A DNA stretch of 64,000 nt from Ancylobacter sp. SL191 (GTDB lineage: Bacteria; Pseudomonadota; Alphaproteobacteria; Rhizobiales; Xanthobacteraceae): the NCBI RefSeq assembly GCF_026625645.1, contig NZ_CP113056.1, forward strand, positions 186,001 to 250,000, given 5' to 3'. The notes below the pieces were generated by a model. It saw only the letters and a list, made by a program, of their open reading frames with translations. It was not told where the DNA came from and ran no database searches. Numbering within the stretch: the stretch's first letter is position 1; each line of letters starts with the position of its first letter. The translations under genes and the position numbers were made by a program. Shown here piece by piece: positions 17,733 through 26,756 of the stretch.

Positions 17733-18156
17733 GGCGGCCCTCGCCACTCCGCTGGTATTTTGATCCGCCCTATCCACCAAAAGCCCGCCGCGCCGCCTGG
17801 AACGGTTCCGGAAAGAACCCGGCAGGCCCCTTTTGGGGTTGTGCCTCCGTCACGCGGGGCGCAGGGGTGCTCGGCCATATCTGCCCCGTTCCCGGCACGA
17901 CCGTCATCCCCGGCACGCCGCAGCCGACGGCGGGTCTTCGAGGCCGAGCACCGATGAGCGAAAAGCGGGTCCGCGCGCCGGGGCCGCTCTTTCTTGCCCG
18001 CTTGAGGCCGCGAGGCCCCGGCGCAATATTGACCCTCAAGGGTTCTTCTATAAAATCCGCGCTCTCGGGTGCCGCCCCCGCAAGGGCGGCACGTTTCGTT
18101 TTGGGCCTGCCCCTGTCTGATCGCTGGGGCATTTGAAGAAGAGATGGAGGGGAGTG
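17733..18156. other. Intergenic region between gcrA and argD with hairpins
   Basis: No gene is supported here. An 11-bp inverted repeat (GCGCCGGGGCC at 17975-17985 with its complement at 18014-18024) has a 28-base loop. A 9-bp stem (GTGCCGCCC at 18069-18077, GGGCGGCAC at 18084-18092) is followed by GTTTCGTTTT, which looks like an intrinsic terminator or attenuator about 65 bp before argD. There is also a partial copy of the dispersed GTCATCCC palindrome near 17900. Confidence 0.5.
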
Positions 18157-19824
18157 GTGATCGACCCCGTCCTGCCGACCTATAACCGTGTGAACCTCGT
18201 ATTCGAGCGGGGCGAAGGCGCCTGGCTGTTCACGCGCGACGGGCAGCGATATCTCGACTTCACCGCCGGCATCGCCGTGAACGTGCTGGGCCACGCCCAC
18301 CCGCATCTCGTCGCCGCGCTCACCGAGCAGGCCGGCAAGCTCTGGCACATCTCCAACGTGTTCCGCATCGAGGGCGGCGAACGCCTCGCCCAGCGGCTCA
18401 CGCAGGCGACCTTCGCCGACACCATGTTCTTCACCAATTCGGGTGCGGAAGCGCTGGAGTGCGCCATCAAGATGGCGCGCAAGTACCATTTCGCCGGCGG
18501 CCACGGTGAGCGCAACCGCATCATCGCCTTTAACGGCGCCTTCCATGGCCGCACGCTCGCGACCATCGCCGCCGCTGGCAACGCCAAATATCTCGAAGGC
18601 TTCGGCCCCGAAATGCCCGGCTTCGACCATGTGCCCTTCGGTGATCTCGACGCGGTGAAGGCTGCGATCACGCCGGAGACCGCCGGCATCCTCATCGAGC
18701 CGGTGCAGGGCGAGGGCGGCGTGCGCTCGGCGTCCTGGTCGTTCCTGCGCGAGCTGCGCGCGCTGTGCGACGCCCATGGCATCCTGCTCATCCTCGACGA
18801 GGTGCAGTGCGGCGTCGGGCGCACCGGCCGGCTGTTCGCCCATGAATGGGCCGGCATCACGCCGGACATCATGGCGGTGGCCAAGGGCATTGGCGGCGGC
18901 TTCCCGGTCGGCGCGTGCCTCGCGACGGAAGAAGCCGCGCGCGGCATGACGGCGGGCACCCATGGCTCGACCTATGGCGGCAACCCGCTCGCCATGTCGG
19001 TCGCCAATGCGGTGCTCGACGTGGTGCTGGCCGACGGCTTCCTCGACCAGGTGCAGGACACCGCCGGGCGGCTGCGCCAGAAGCTCGCCGAGCTGAAGGA
19101 CCGCCACCCGCGCGTGATCGACGAGATCCGCGGCGAGGGCCTGCTGCTCGGCCTGCGCACCCATGTGCCGAACACCGACCTCATCGCCGCGCTGCGCGAG
19201 GAAGGCATGCTGGTGCCGGCGGCGAGCGACAATGTGGTCCGCCTCCTGCCCCCGCTCACCATCGGCGCGGCGGAAATCGACGCGGCTTTCACGCGGCTCG
19301 ACGCCGCCTGCACGAAGATCGAAAGCGGCCTTGAGGCCGGCGCCGTGAAGGAGCGGCAGCATGAGCGGCACGAATGGAAGCACGGCCAGCGCCGTGAAAC
19401 ATTTTCTCGACCTCGACGTCCTCTCGGCCGAAGAACTGCGCGCGCTGATGCGCTTCTCGCACGACCTCAAGAGCCGCCGCCGCGAGGTCGCCGCCGCGAA
19501 GCCGTTCGCCGGCAAGGTGCTGGCCATGGTGTTCGACCAGCCCTCGACGCGCACGCGCATCTCCTTCGATGTCGCGATGCGCCAGCTCGGCGGCGAGACC
19601 ATCATGCTCACCGGCGCGGAAATGCAGCTCGGCCGCGGCGAGACCATCGCCGACACGGCCAAGGTGCTCTCGCGCTATGTCGACGCCATCATGATCCGCA
19701 TCCTCGACCACAAGGCGCTCGAGGAGCTGGCGGCCCATGCCAGCGTGCCGGTTATCAACGGCCTCACCCGCGACAGCCATCCCTGCCAGATCATGGCGGA
19801 TGTGATGACCTTCGAGGAGCATAA
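18157..19824 (+). CDS. argD: Acetylornithine aminotransferase with lost stop (probable frameshift at 3' end)
   Basis: This PLP enzyme of arginine synthesis converts N-acetylglutamate semialdehyde to N-acetylornithine. The family signature is complete: [59 protein letters not shown] with the PLP lysine, and [12 protein letters not shown]. The GTG at 18157 ([11 protein letters not shown]), with GGAGGGG upstream, is the likely start. Normal ArgD ends near codon 395. Here the frame stays open to 19824, 464 bp into argF, adding an Arg-rich tail unlike any protein domain. A TGA at 19346-19348, in another frame and abutting the argF ribosome site AAGGAG, looks like the ancestral stop. A one-base deletion just before it, real or an assembly error, would explain this. 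Confidence 0.88.
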   Translation: MIDPVLPTYNRVNLVFERGEGAWLFTRDGQRYLDFTAGIAVNVLGHAHPHLVAALTEQAGKLWHISNVFRIEGGERLAQRLTQATFADTMFFTNSGAEALECAIKMARKYHFAGGHGERNRIIAFNGAFHGRTLATIAAAGNAKYLEGFGPEMPGFDHVPFGDLDAVKAAITPETAGILIEPVQGEGGVRSASWSFLRELRALCDAHGILLILDEVQCGVGRTGRLFAHEWAGITPDIMAVAKGIGGGFPVGACLATEEAARGMTAGTHGSTYGGNPLAMSVANAVLDVVLADGFLDQVQDTAGRLRQKLAELKDRHPRVIDEIRGEGLLLGLRTHVPNTDLIAALREEGMLVPAASDNVVRLLPPLTIGAAEIDAAFTRLDAACTKIESGLEAGAVKERQHERHEWKHGQRRETFSRPRRPLGRRTARADALLARPQEPPPRGRRREAVRRQGAGHGVRPALDAHAHLLRCRDAPARRRDHHAHRRGNAARPRRDHRRHGQGALALCRRHHDPHPRPQGARGAGGPCQRAGYQRPHPRQPSLPDHGGCDDLRGA

Positions 19825-20308
19825 GGGCCCGATCAGCGGACGCACCGTCGCCTGGACCGGTGACGCGAATAACGTGCTGACCTCCTGGGTCCACGCGGCC
19901 GAGCGTTTCGACTTCGCGCTCAACGTCGCGACCCCGCCCGAGCTTGCCCCGCGTCCGGCGCTGGTCGACTGGGTGAAGAAGACCGGCGCCAAGGTGAGCT
20001 TCGGCCACCAGGCCGAGGCGGCGGTGGAAGGCGCGGACTGCGTGGTCACCGACACCTGGGTGTCGATGGGCGACGCCGAGGCCGAGCGCCGGCACAATCT
20101 GCTCAAGCCTTTCCAGGTCAATGGCGCGCTGATGCGGCGCGCCTCCAAGGACGCCATCTTCATGCATTGCCTGCCCGCCCATCGCGGCGAGGAAGTCACC
20201 GACGAGGTGATGGACGGCCCGCAATCGGTGGTGTTCGACGAGGCGGAGAACCGGCTGCACGCGCAGAAGGGCATCCTCGCCTGGTGCCTTGAGGGCGCGG
20301 CGGCCTGA
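19361..20308 (+). CDS. argF: Ornithine carbamoyltransferase
   Basis: This enzyme makes citrulline from ornithine and carbamoyl phosphate. The 315-residue product has the carbamoyl-phosphate motif STRT (62-65), HPCQ (140-143) and the ornithine-side HCLPAHR (269-275, catalytic Cys270). The ATG at 19361 has AAGGAG seven bases upstream, overlapping the presumed old argD stop. It forms an operon with argD and ends before a GC-rich hairpin. Confidence 0.96.
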   Translation: MSGTNGSTASAVKHFLDLDVLSAEELRALMRFSHDLKSRRREVAAAKPFAGKVLAMVFDQPSTRTRISFDVAMRQLGGETIMLTGAEMQLGRGETIADTAKVLSRYVDAIMIRILDHKALEELAAHASVPVINGLTRDSHPCQIMADVMTFEEHKGPISGRTVAWTGDANNVLTSWVHAAERFDFALNVATPPELAPRPALVDWVKKTGAKVSFGHQAEAAVEGADCVVTDTWVSMGDAEAERRHNLLKPFQVNGALMRRASKDAIFMHCLPAHRGEEVTDEVMDGPQSVVFDEAENRLHAQKGILAWCLEGAAA

Positions 20309-20344
20309 GCGCCGGACGACCCGGGCGGTTCCCTGACGATCAAA

Positions 20345-20372
20345 CCCGGCCCGGGCTCCCGCTCGGGCCGGG
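20345..20372. terminator. Hairpin after argF
   Basis: CCCGGCCCG (20345-20353) pairs with CGGGCCGGG (20364-20372) around a 10-base loop, followed by CTTCGG. The stem is strong but the T-tract weak. It lies about 37 bp beyond the argF stop and upstream of hslO. Confidence 0.5.
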
Positions 20373-20457
20373 CTTCGGCACGCGGACCGTCGGCTTGCGC
20401 AGGGGCTCGCACGGCCCCTCGCGAAACTCTCCCCTCGCACCCATATGGGCGGGCGAC

Positions 20458-21483
20458 ATGACAGAACATATCGACTTTCCCTCCCGCCCGCCCTCCGCCG
20501 AGGCGGTGGACGACCGCGTGACCCCCTTCCACGTCGACGGGCTCGACGTGCGCGGGCGTGTCGTGCGCCTGGGTGCGACGCTTGACGCCGTGCTCGCCCA
20601 CCACAATTACCCGCCCGTGGTGAAGCGCCTGCTGGGCGAAGCCGTGGCGCTTACCGTGCTGCTCGGCTCGACGCTGAAGATCTCCGGCCGCTTCATCCTG
20701 CAGACCCGCACCGACGGGCCGGTCGACCTGCTCGTGGTGGACTTCACCGCGCCGCAGGATGTGCGCGCCTATGCCCGCTTCGACGCCGAGCGCCTTGCCG
20801 CGCTTCAGGCGGCGGGTCTCGGCATCGACAGCGGCGCGCTGCTCGGCCACGGGCATCTGGCCATGACCATCGACCAGGGCCTGAGCGTCAACCGCTATCA
20901 GGGCGTGGTGGCGCTGGAATGCGCGGGGCTGGAAGCGGCCGCGCACCAGTATTTCACGCAGTCCGAGCAGATCCCCACCCGCGTGCGGCTGGCGGTCGCC
21001 GAGGAGATGCGCCCCGGCGGAGCCGCCTCGTCCTGGCGGGCCGGGGGGCTGATGGTGCAGTTCCTGCCGACCGAGGGCGGGCGCTTGCGCCCGGTCGATC
21101 TGCATCCCGGCGACGCGCCGGAAGGCATCGAACTGCCGGAGAGAGACGACGACGATGCCTGGATGGAGGCGCAGTCGCTGGTCGCCACGCTGGAGGATAT
21201 CGAGCTGGTCGACAGCGACCTCTCCAGCGAGCGTCTGCTCTATCGCCTGTTCCATGAGCGCGGCGTGCGCGTCTTCGACGCCGAGGACGTCGTCGCCAAA
21301 TGCTCCTGCTCGCAGGAGCGGGTGAAGAACGTGCTCGCCAGCTTCTCCCATGAGGAGCGTGAGAGCCTGGTCGAGGACGGCCGCATCACCGTCACCTGCG
21401 AGTTCTGCGGCCGGAACTACGGCTTCACGGCAGAGGAAGTGGTCGGGCCGGACGAGGCCGGCGAGGCCGCCGCCGGGAACTGA
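20458..21483 (+). CDS. hslO: Redox-regulated chaperone Hsp33
   Basis: This cytosolic holdase is activated by oxidation and unfolding. The 341-residue product has the N-terminal substrate-binding domain (RLGATLDAVLAHHNYPPVV...LLGEAVALTVLLGSTLKISGRFILQTRTDGPV, in parts) and the C-terminal zinc switch CSC...CEFC (about residues 282-322). The ATG at 20458 is used; the frame extends upstream to 20395 without a better start. It follows argF by about 150 bp with a hairpin between them. Confidence 0.95.
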   Translation: MTEHIDFPSRPPSAEAVDDRVTPFHVDGLDVRGRVVRLGATLDAVLAHHNYPPVVKRLLGEAVALTVLLGSTLKISGRFILQTRTDGPVDLLVVDFTAPQDVRAYARFDAERLAALQAAGLGIDSGALLGHGHLAMTIDQGLSVNRYQGVVALECAGLEAAAHQYFTQSEQIPTRVRLAVAEEMRPGGAASSWRAGGLMVQFLPTEGGRLRPVDLHPGDAPEGIELPERDDDDAWMEAQSLVATLEDIELVDSDLSSERLLYRLFHERGVRVFDAEDVVAKCSCSQERVKNVLASFSHEERESLVEDGRITVTCEFCGRNYGFTAEEVVGPDEAGEAAAGN

Positions 21484-21534
21484 GGGCGAGCCGCGGCCGC
21501 GCCCGGACGCCACCCGCCTGCCCGCCGTCATGGC

Positions 21535-21565
21535 CGGCCAGGTGTCATCCCGGCCCCGGGATGGT
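21535..21565. repeat. Single copy of the dispersed palindromic repeat
   Basis: GTCATGGCCGGCC...GTCATCCCGGCC-CCGGGATG resembles the elements at 2.4-2.64, 60.2-60.6 and 61.15-61.43 kb. It abuts the decayed end of the serine recombinase relic. Confidence 0.5.
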
Positions 21566-22510
21566 CGAGGGCCTCGGATAGCCTGTCGACCTTGCGGCGA
21601 TAGAGCTCGGCGATGTTGGGATGCAGGTACGGGACGTCTGGCCTGAGCCTTGGCCAGCCGCTCCTGGAGTTCGGCCTGCTTGGCCTCCAGAGCCGTCAGT
21701 CGGTCCAGCAGCGCGCGATGGACGCCGCCCTGCTCGACGACGGCGACGATCTCGCGGATGAAAGCTTCGATCTGGCTCAGTTCGTGCCGGTCAGATGCGC
21801 AGAAAGTCCGACGCTCCCGGTGAGCCGGTTGGTCTCTTCAGCGAAGGCCCGCATCGCCTCGACCGCCTTGTCCGGCGCCATGAGCCGGTTTTTCAGGCCG
21901 TTCACCACGCGCGCCTCAAGCTTGTCACCTGTGACGGTCCGGCTGTTGGTGCAGCCAGTGCCCCGCAGGTGGCTGGTGCGATGCGCTGGGGCCCCTTGCC
22001 GGCGGCATATTCACGGAAGATGCGGCGGACGATCTCGGCCGCGGCGTCGATGATCTCGCGCTCGCCGCGGACCGGCTCGCCTCGGGCATCGAGCGGCTTC
22101 ACCACGCGATAGCCATAGGCGTTGCCGCCGCCGAGCTTGCCCGCTTCCACCCGGCCGCGGATGCCCCGGTGGGTCTTGAGCGCCAGATCCTTCAGGAACA
22201 GCGCGTTCATCGTACCCTTGAGGCCGACATGCAGTCCGCTGATCTCTCCCTCTGAGAGAGTGATGAGCCGCACCCCGGCAAAGCGCAGGCGCTTAAAGAC
22301 GGCGGCGACATCCTCCTGGTCCCGGCTGATGCGGTCGAGCGCTTCCGACAGCACGATGTCGAACCGGCCGTCCTGCATATCGGCCATGAGCTTCTGGATG
22401 CCAGGGCGGATCAGTGAAGCGCCGGAGATGGCGCGATCGGTGTAGCTCTCGACGATGCTCCAGCCCTGCCGCTCGGCATAATCCCGGAGCTGATGGATGA
22501 CGGGGTGGGT
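21565..22510 (-). pseudogene. Large serine recombinase relic (internally deleted, frameshifted)
   Basis: Reading leftward from about 22510, the catalytic domain of a large serine recombinase is recognisable from residue ~20 on: DYAERQGWSIVESYTDRAISG, RPGIQKLMADMQDGRFD, SEALDRISRDQEDVA and LKDLALKTHRGIRGR. The first residues with the catalytic Ser region are missing. After GPQRIA the sequence jumps, in a new frame, to the zinc-ribbon end CTNSRTVTGDKLEARVVNGL. A further frame gives the C-terminal LHPNIAELYRRKVDRL at about 21570-21620. So the relic has lost its start and its central recombinase domain and has at least two frame changes. It marks a former integration event next to the siderophore module. 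Confidence 0.8.
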
Positions 22511-22549
22511 AAAAAGGCGTGCCATCGCATCGAAATGCTCCCTTGGTCG

Positions 22550-23200
22550 TCAGTTCCCCCGCCCACTCACCCCGCGCAGCAGCCATTGCCACGTCGTTGT
22601 GAAATGCGCATCCAGCGCATCCGGGGCGGCATAAGTGGCGCCACCGAGCATGGCGTCCGTGGTCGGGATCGACACCAGCGCATGGATCAGATGGGCGGCG
22701 AGCGCCTCGGGATCCCCGGCGCCGAGGGAGCCGGCTTGCTGCGCGGTGACAACGGCGTCGACCAGCCGGGTCATGAGGGGATCGGGCTGTCCGACGGCCG
22801 GGCCCGCGCGCTCCAGGACCACCGCCTCGCTGAAGGTAATGCGCTTCAGCGCGATCAGGTCGGGTTCCATGTTGATCGTCAGAAAGATGCGCAGCAGCCG
22901 TTCGAGCCGTTCCAGTGGCTCCCCGTCAATGGCCGACAGGTCCGGCACCTGAGCGAGGGCGCGCGCCCTCGCGTGCTCGACCACCGCTTCAAACAGCGCC
23001 ACCTTGGAGGGAAAGCGCCGGTAGATCGTATCCTTGCCCGCACCGCAGATCGCGGCGACCTGGTCAATGGACGTGCCGGCAAAGCCCCGCGAGGCGAACA
23101 GGCGCGTTGCGGTTTCGAGGATCCGCTCCACCGGCTCCTGCGCTTGGCCGCGGGAGGGCCGCCCGCCGCGAAGGGGTCGCCGCACCACCTTCTCGATCAT
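22550..23200 (-). CDS. TetR-family transcriptional regulator
   Basis: The 216-residue product has an N-terminal TetR HTH (LFASRGFAGTSIDQVAAICGAGKDTIYRRFPSKVALF, residues about 35-72, in parts) and a helical ligand domain. The ATG at 23198-23200 has GGGGGGAG just upstream; the frame opens further back without a ribosome site. It is divergent from the TonB receptor gene, with a 24-bp palindrome in the shared promoter region, so it most likely represses the siderophore uptake operon and possibly itself. The ligand is unknown; a TetR rather than Fur-type regulator for such a receptor is notable. Confidence 0.88.
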   Translation of the reverse strand: MIEKVVRRPLRGGRPSRGQAQEPVERILETATRLFASRGFAGTSIDQVAAICGAGKDTIYRRFPSKVALFEAVVEHARARALAQVPDLSAIDGEPLERLERLLRIFLTINMEPDLIALKRITFSEAVVLERAGPAVGQPDPLMTRLVDAVVTAQQAGSLGAGDPEALAAHLIHALVSIPTTDAMLGGATYAAPDALDAHFTTTWQWLLRGVSGRGN

Positions 23201-23329
23201 GCTCCCCCCTGCCTGTCGCCGCCAACCTAGCGCACGTGGGCACCCGGCTCCACGCGTCACGCCTGTCCCGCGTCCATAACCCAAAATGCACTTGCGTCCA
23301 ATTCTAATCTATTGATAACAAGCATAAAT

Positions 23330-23353
23330 AAACTGGACGGTACCGTCCCGTTT
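23330..23353. promoter_or_regulatory. 24-bp palindrome, putative TetR operator
   Basis: The core GGACGGTACCGTCC (23335-23348) is a perfect palindrome. The arms extend to AAAC and GTTT at the ends with a single mismatched pair (23334/23349). It sits in an AT-rich promoter stretch 90 bp upstream of the TonB receptor ATG and 130 bp from the TetR start. Confidence 0.7.
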
Positions 23354-23442
23354 ATATATCTGCGCTTCATCGACAACCAACAGATCGCGCACCCGGTCGC
23401 GCCGCTCGCCGCGACAGGCCCGGTCTTTTCCACGAGGGCACG

Positions 23443-25599
23443 ATGGTCCAGCGCACCTTGTTCCGGCATGCCGTCTCCATCGGCGCGCTGCTCGCCGCCA
23501 TGAACGCTGCGATGCACGCTGCCGCGGCCCAACAGGCGCCCATCGCGCTCGAGACCGTCACCGTGGAGGAAGCCGCGGGCGCCGATGCCGACCCTCTGCT
23601 GCAGACACGTAACGCGACCGCGACCGGGACCAACACGCCGGTGCTTGAGACGCCTCTGTCCGTGACCAGCGTGACCCGCCGCCAGATGGACGAGCAGAAC
23701 CCGCAGACGGTGAGCGAGGCGCTGCGCTACACGGCGGGCGTTCTGTCCGATCGCGACACCAATGCACGCTACGATTCGATCTTCATCCGTGGCTTCGGCT
23801 CCTTCGGAACCGCGACCAACTATGTGAGCTTCCTGGACGGGCTACAGCTCCCGCGTGGGCAGGCCTTCGCGCAGACATCGATCGATCCGTTCCTGCTGGA
23901 GCGGGTGGATGTGCTGAAGGGCCCGGCCGCGCTGCTTTATGGCGCCGTCAGCCCCGGCGGCATCGTCAACCAGATCAGCCGATCGCCCACCGTGGAGCCG
24001 CATGGCGAGGTCTTCGTGCAGGGCGGCACCTATGACCGCATCCAGGCCGGCCTCGCCTCCAGCGGCGCGATCACCAAGGACGGCACCTGGCAGTACAGCT
24101 TCAGCCTCGTCGGCCGCGACTCCGGGACACAGTATGACGGCGTGGACGAGCAGCGCCTCGCCGTCGCGCCGATCGTGACGTGGCAGCCGGATGCCGACAC
24201 CTCGCTTACCCTGCGCAGCTATTACCAGAAAGACCCCGACGGCGGCTATTTCAACTCGCTCTACCCGAGCGAGCTCGCCCCCGCTGCCTACAAGTCCTAT
24301 CTCAACCGCGACCTCAATGTCGGCGATCCGGACTTCGATTCCTTCAGCCGCGAGCAATATGGCATCGGCTACGCGTTCGAGCACCGCTTCGATGACATGG
24401 TGAGCTTCAAGTCGAGCTTGCGTTACTCTCATGTCGACGTCGATTTCCAGTCGCTGCAGATGTTCGGCCCGATCAGCGCGGACGGGCTTATTCCCCGCGC
24501 GGCGCTGCAATCCATTGAGGAGGTCGGCGGCGTCGCCTCCGACAACCATTTGCAGTTCGACTTCTCGACCGGTGCCTTCCAGCACACGGCGCTGTTCGGC
24601 ATCGACTATGAGAACACGTCGAGCAGCTGGCAGTATCTCATGGGCGGCGCGACGTCGCTCAATGTGGTGAACCCGCAATATGGCCAGCCGGTGGGCGCGC
24701 TCAGCACCGTCATCAACGCCGACCAGTCGCTCTGGCAGACCGGCATTTACGCGCAGGACCAGATCAGCTTCGGCCAGTTCCGCGCCCTGCTCGGCATCCG
24801 CCACGACTGGGTGGACCAGAACTCCGAGAACCTGCTCACCAACACCAGCACCGTCCAGGACAGCGAGGCGACGACCTACCGCGCCGGCCTGCTCTACCTC
24901 TTCGACAATGGCCTCGCGCCCTATGTGAGCTACGCCACCTCCTTCGAGCCGGTGAGCGGCGTCGACATCAGCGGCACGCCCTTCGTGCCCTCCACCGCCG
25001 AGCAATATGAGATCGGCCTGAAGTATCAGCCGGAGGGCCTCAACGCGCTGTTCACCATGGCGGCGTTCGATATCCGCCAGCAAAACGTGCTGACGCAAGA
25101 CGTCCTCACCGGGCTCAACGTGCAGCAGGGGGAAGTACAGTCGCGCGGCATCGAGCTGGAGGCGCGGGGCAATGTCACCCGCAACATCGAACTGATCGCG
25201 GCCGTCACCTTCCTCGACACGGAAGTCACCGAGTCGAGCAACCCGGCCGATATCGGCAAGCGCCCCCCGGCGGTGCCGAACTATTTCAGCTCCTTCTGGG
25301 CGAGCTACACCTTCGATTCCGGCACCTTCAACGGGCTCATGGTCGCCGGCGGCGTGCGCATCGTCGGCCCGAGCTATGCCGACAACGCCAACACGCTGGA
25401 GTTCGACGGCTACACGCTGGTCGACGCTGCGCTCAGCTATGATCTGAGCGTTCTGAATAAGAGCCTGAAGGGCTTCAAGGCGACTTTGAACGTCACCAAC
25501 CTGCTCGATACCGAGTATTATTCGAGCTGCAGCTCGTCCTATTACTGCCAGTTCGGCAATGGGCGGCTGGTGCTCGCGGGCCTGCGCTACACATGGTAG
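23443..25599 (+). CDS. TonB-dependent siderophore receptor
   Basis: This outer-membrane receptor of 718 residues has a signal peptide (1-30), a plug domain (about 65-175, PLSVTSVTRRQMDEQ, FIRGFG, LDGLQLPRG, VLKGPAALLYGAVSPGGIVNQ) and a 22-strand barrel ending in the TW terminus typical of outer-membrane proteins. The two Cys near the end (SSCSSSYYCQFGNGR) are shared with ferrichrome-type receptors (FhuA/FoxA), so a hydroxamate siderophore is the best guess. Its stop overlaps the start of the next gene (ATGGTAG). Likely controlled by the divergent TetR protein. Confidence 0.93.
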   Translation: MVQRTLFRHAVSIGALLAAMNAAMHAAAAQQAPIALETVTVEEAAGADADPLLQTRNATATGTNTPVLETPLSVTSVTRRQMDEQNPQTVSEALRYTAGVLSDRDTNARYDSIFIRGFGSFGTATNYVSFLDGLQLPRGQAFAQTSIDPFLLERVDVLKGPAALLYGAVSPGGIVNQISRSPTVEPHGEVFVQGGTYDRIQAGLASSGAITKDGTWQYSFSLVGRDSGTQYDGVDEQRLAVAPIVTWQPDADTSLTLRSYYQKDPDGGYFNSLYPSELAPAAYKSYLNRDLNVGDPDFDSFSREQYGIGYAFEHRFDDMVSFKSSLRYSHVDVDFQSLQMFGPISADGLIPRAALQSIEEVGGVASDNHLQFDFSTGAFQHTALFGIDYENTSSSWQYLMGGATSLNVVNPQYGQPVGALSTVINADQSLWQTGIYAQDQISFGQFRALLGIRHDWVDQNSENLLTNTSTVQDSEATTYRAGLLYLFDNGLAPYVSYATSFEPVSGVDISGTPFVPSTAEQYEIGLKYQPEGLNALFTMAAFDIRQQNVLTQDVLTGLNVQQGEVQSRGIELEARGNVTRNIELIAAVTFLDTEVTESSNPADIGKRPPAVPNYFSSFWASYTFDSGTFNGLMVAGGVRIVGPSYADNANTLEFDGYTLVDAALSYDLSVLNKSLKGFKATLNVTNLLDTEYYSSCSSSYYCQFGNGRLVLAGLRYTW

Positions 25600-26756
25600 T
25601 GCCGGGCGCTCTCGACCGGCGCAGCTTCTGCGGCGCGCTCATGCTTGGCGGTTGGGCCGGCGGGCTTTGCAGCCCGCTTGCAACGGCTCAGGCCGCCGGC
25701 CGAGACCCTATCGTGCTCACCGATATGGCCGGTCGCCCGGTCCGCCTTACCGCGCCGCCGAGACGGATCATCCTGCTGGAAGCGCGGGATATTCTCACCA
25801 TGGCGTGCCTGCATCCCGATCCTGCCGGCCTTGTGGTGGGCTGGGCTGCGGCGGAGCGGATCGACAGCCCAAAGCTTCAGCAGCGGCTGCAGGAAGCTCA
25901 CGCCATCGCGCCGGTTGGCCGCCTCACGGCGGATACCATCTCGCGCGAGCAGATCGCGGGTCTGTCGCCGGACCTTGTGGTGACGAACTACGTCATGACG
26001 CCCGAGGGGCCCGCCGACCCACTGATCGAATGGCTTGAGAGCAACGGCGTCCCTGTCGTCTTCAGCGACGCGTCCAGCAATGCCGACGATCCTCCTGCGC
26101 CGCAGGATCCGCTGGCGCTGGCCAAGGGCCAACTGCGCCTTTGGGGGCAGCTCCTTGGCGCCGGCTCGCAGGCCGAGGCCTATATCGCCTTCATGGACGC
26201 GCATCTGCGTGATGTGCGGGCGCGTCTGGACGGCACGTCGCCCGTGGCCGCCTATCTCGAGATCCAGTCGACCCGCGATGATTGCTGCTGGGCGGCGGGC
26301 CGCCGGATTTGGGGCGACCTCCTCGCCGCGTCCGGTGGACGGTCCTTGCCGGCGATCACGGCGCCCTGGTTCCAGAAGCTGGCGCTGGAATATCTCATCG
26401 CCACGCCGCATGACGTCTATATCGCTTCGGGCGGCGGCTGGTCTGCGGGCGGCCGCCCGCCCATCGGTCCCGGCCTTGATCCGGCGACCGCCCGCACGGC
26501 GCTGGCGGCGCTCACCCGTCGCGTCGGCTTCGACCAGATGGCCAGCGTGCGGCAAGATCGCGTCCACGCCATCTGGACCGGCCTGATCGCGGCGGCACCG
26601 CTCAACATCCTCTTCATCGAGATCGTCGCCACATGGCTTCACCCGGAGCGTTGCGCCGACCTCGATCCGGCGCGGACACTGGCCGAGATCAACCGCTTCA
26701 TGGCGGTGCCGATCGATGGTCCGCTCTGGGTGTCGCTGAAGGAAGAGCGCCCATGA
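25593..26756 (+). CDS. Iron-siderophore ABC transporter substrate-binding protein (FhuD-like)
   Basis: The 387-residue product has an N-terminal twin-arginine-like signal (LDRRSFCGALMLGG) and a helical-backbone binding protein fold: PIVLTDMAGRPVRLTAPPRRII, LSPDLVVTN, and CCWAAGRRIWGDLLAASGG. It should carry the ferri-siderophore across the periplasm. Its gene overlaps both neighbours (7 bp with the receptor gene, 4 bp ATGA with the next), so the three genes form one translationally coupled operon. No FhuB/FhuC permease and ATPase are encoded here, so they must be supplied from elsewhere. Confidence 0.85.
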   Translation: MVVPGALDRRSFCGALMLGGWAGGLCSPLATAQAAGRDPIVLTDMAGRPVRLTAPPRRIILLEARDILTMACLHPDPAGLVVGWAAAERIDSPKLQQRLQEAHAIAPVGRLTADTISREQIAGLSPDLVVTNYVMTPEGPADPLIEWLESNGVPVVFSDASSNADDPPAPQDPLALAKGQLRLWGQLLGAGSQAEAYIAFMDAHLRDVRARLDGTSPVAAYLEIQSTRDDCCWAAGRRIWGDLLAASGGRSLPAITAPWFQKLALEYLIATPHDVYIASGGGWSAGGRPPIGPGLDPATARTALAALTRRVGFDQMASVRQDRVHAIWTGLIAAAPLNILFIEIVATWLHPERCADLDPARTLAEINRFMAVPIDGPLWVSLKEERP

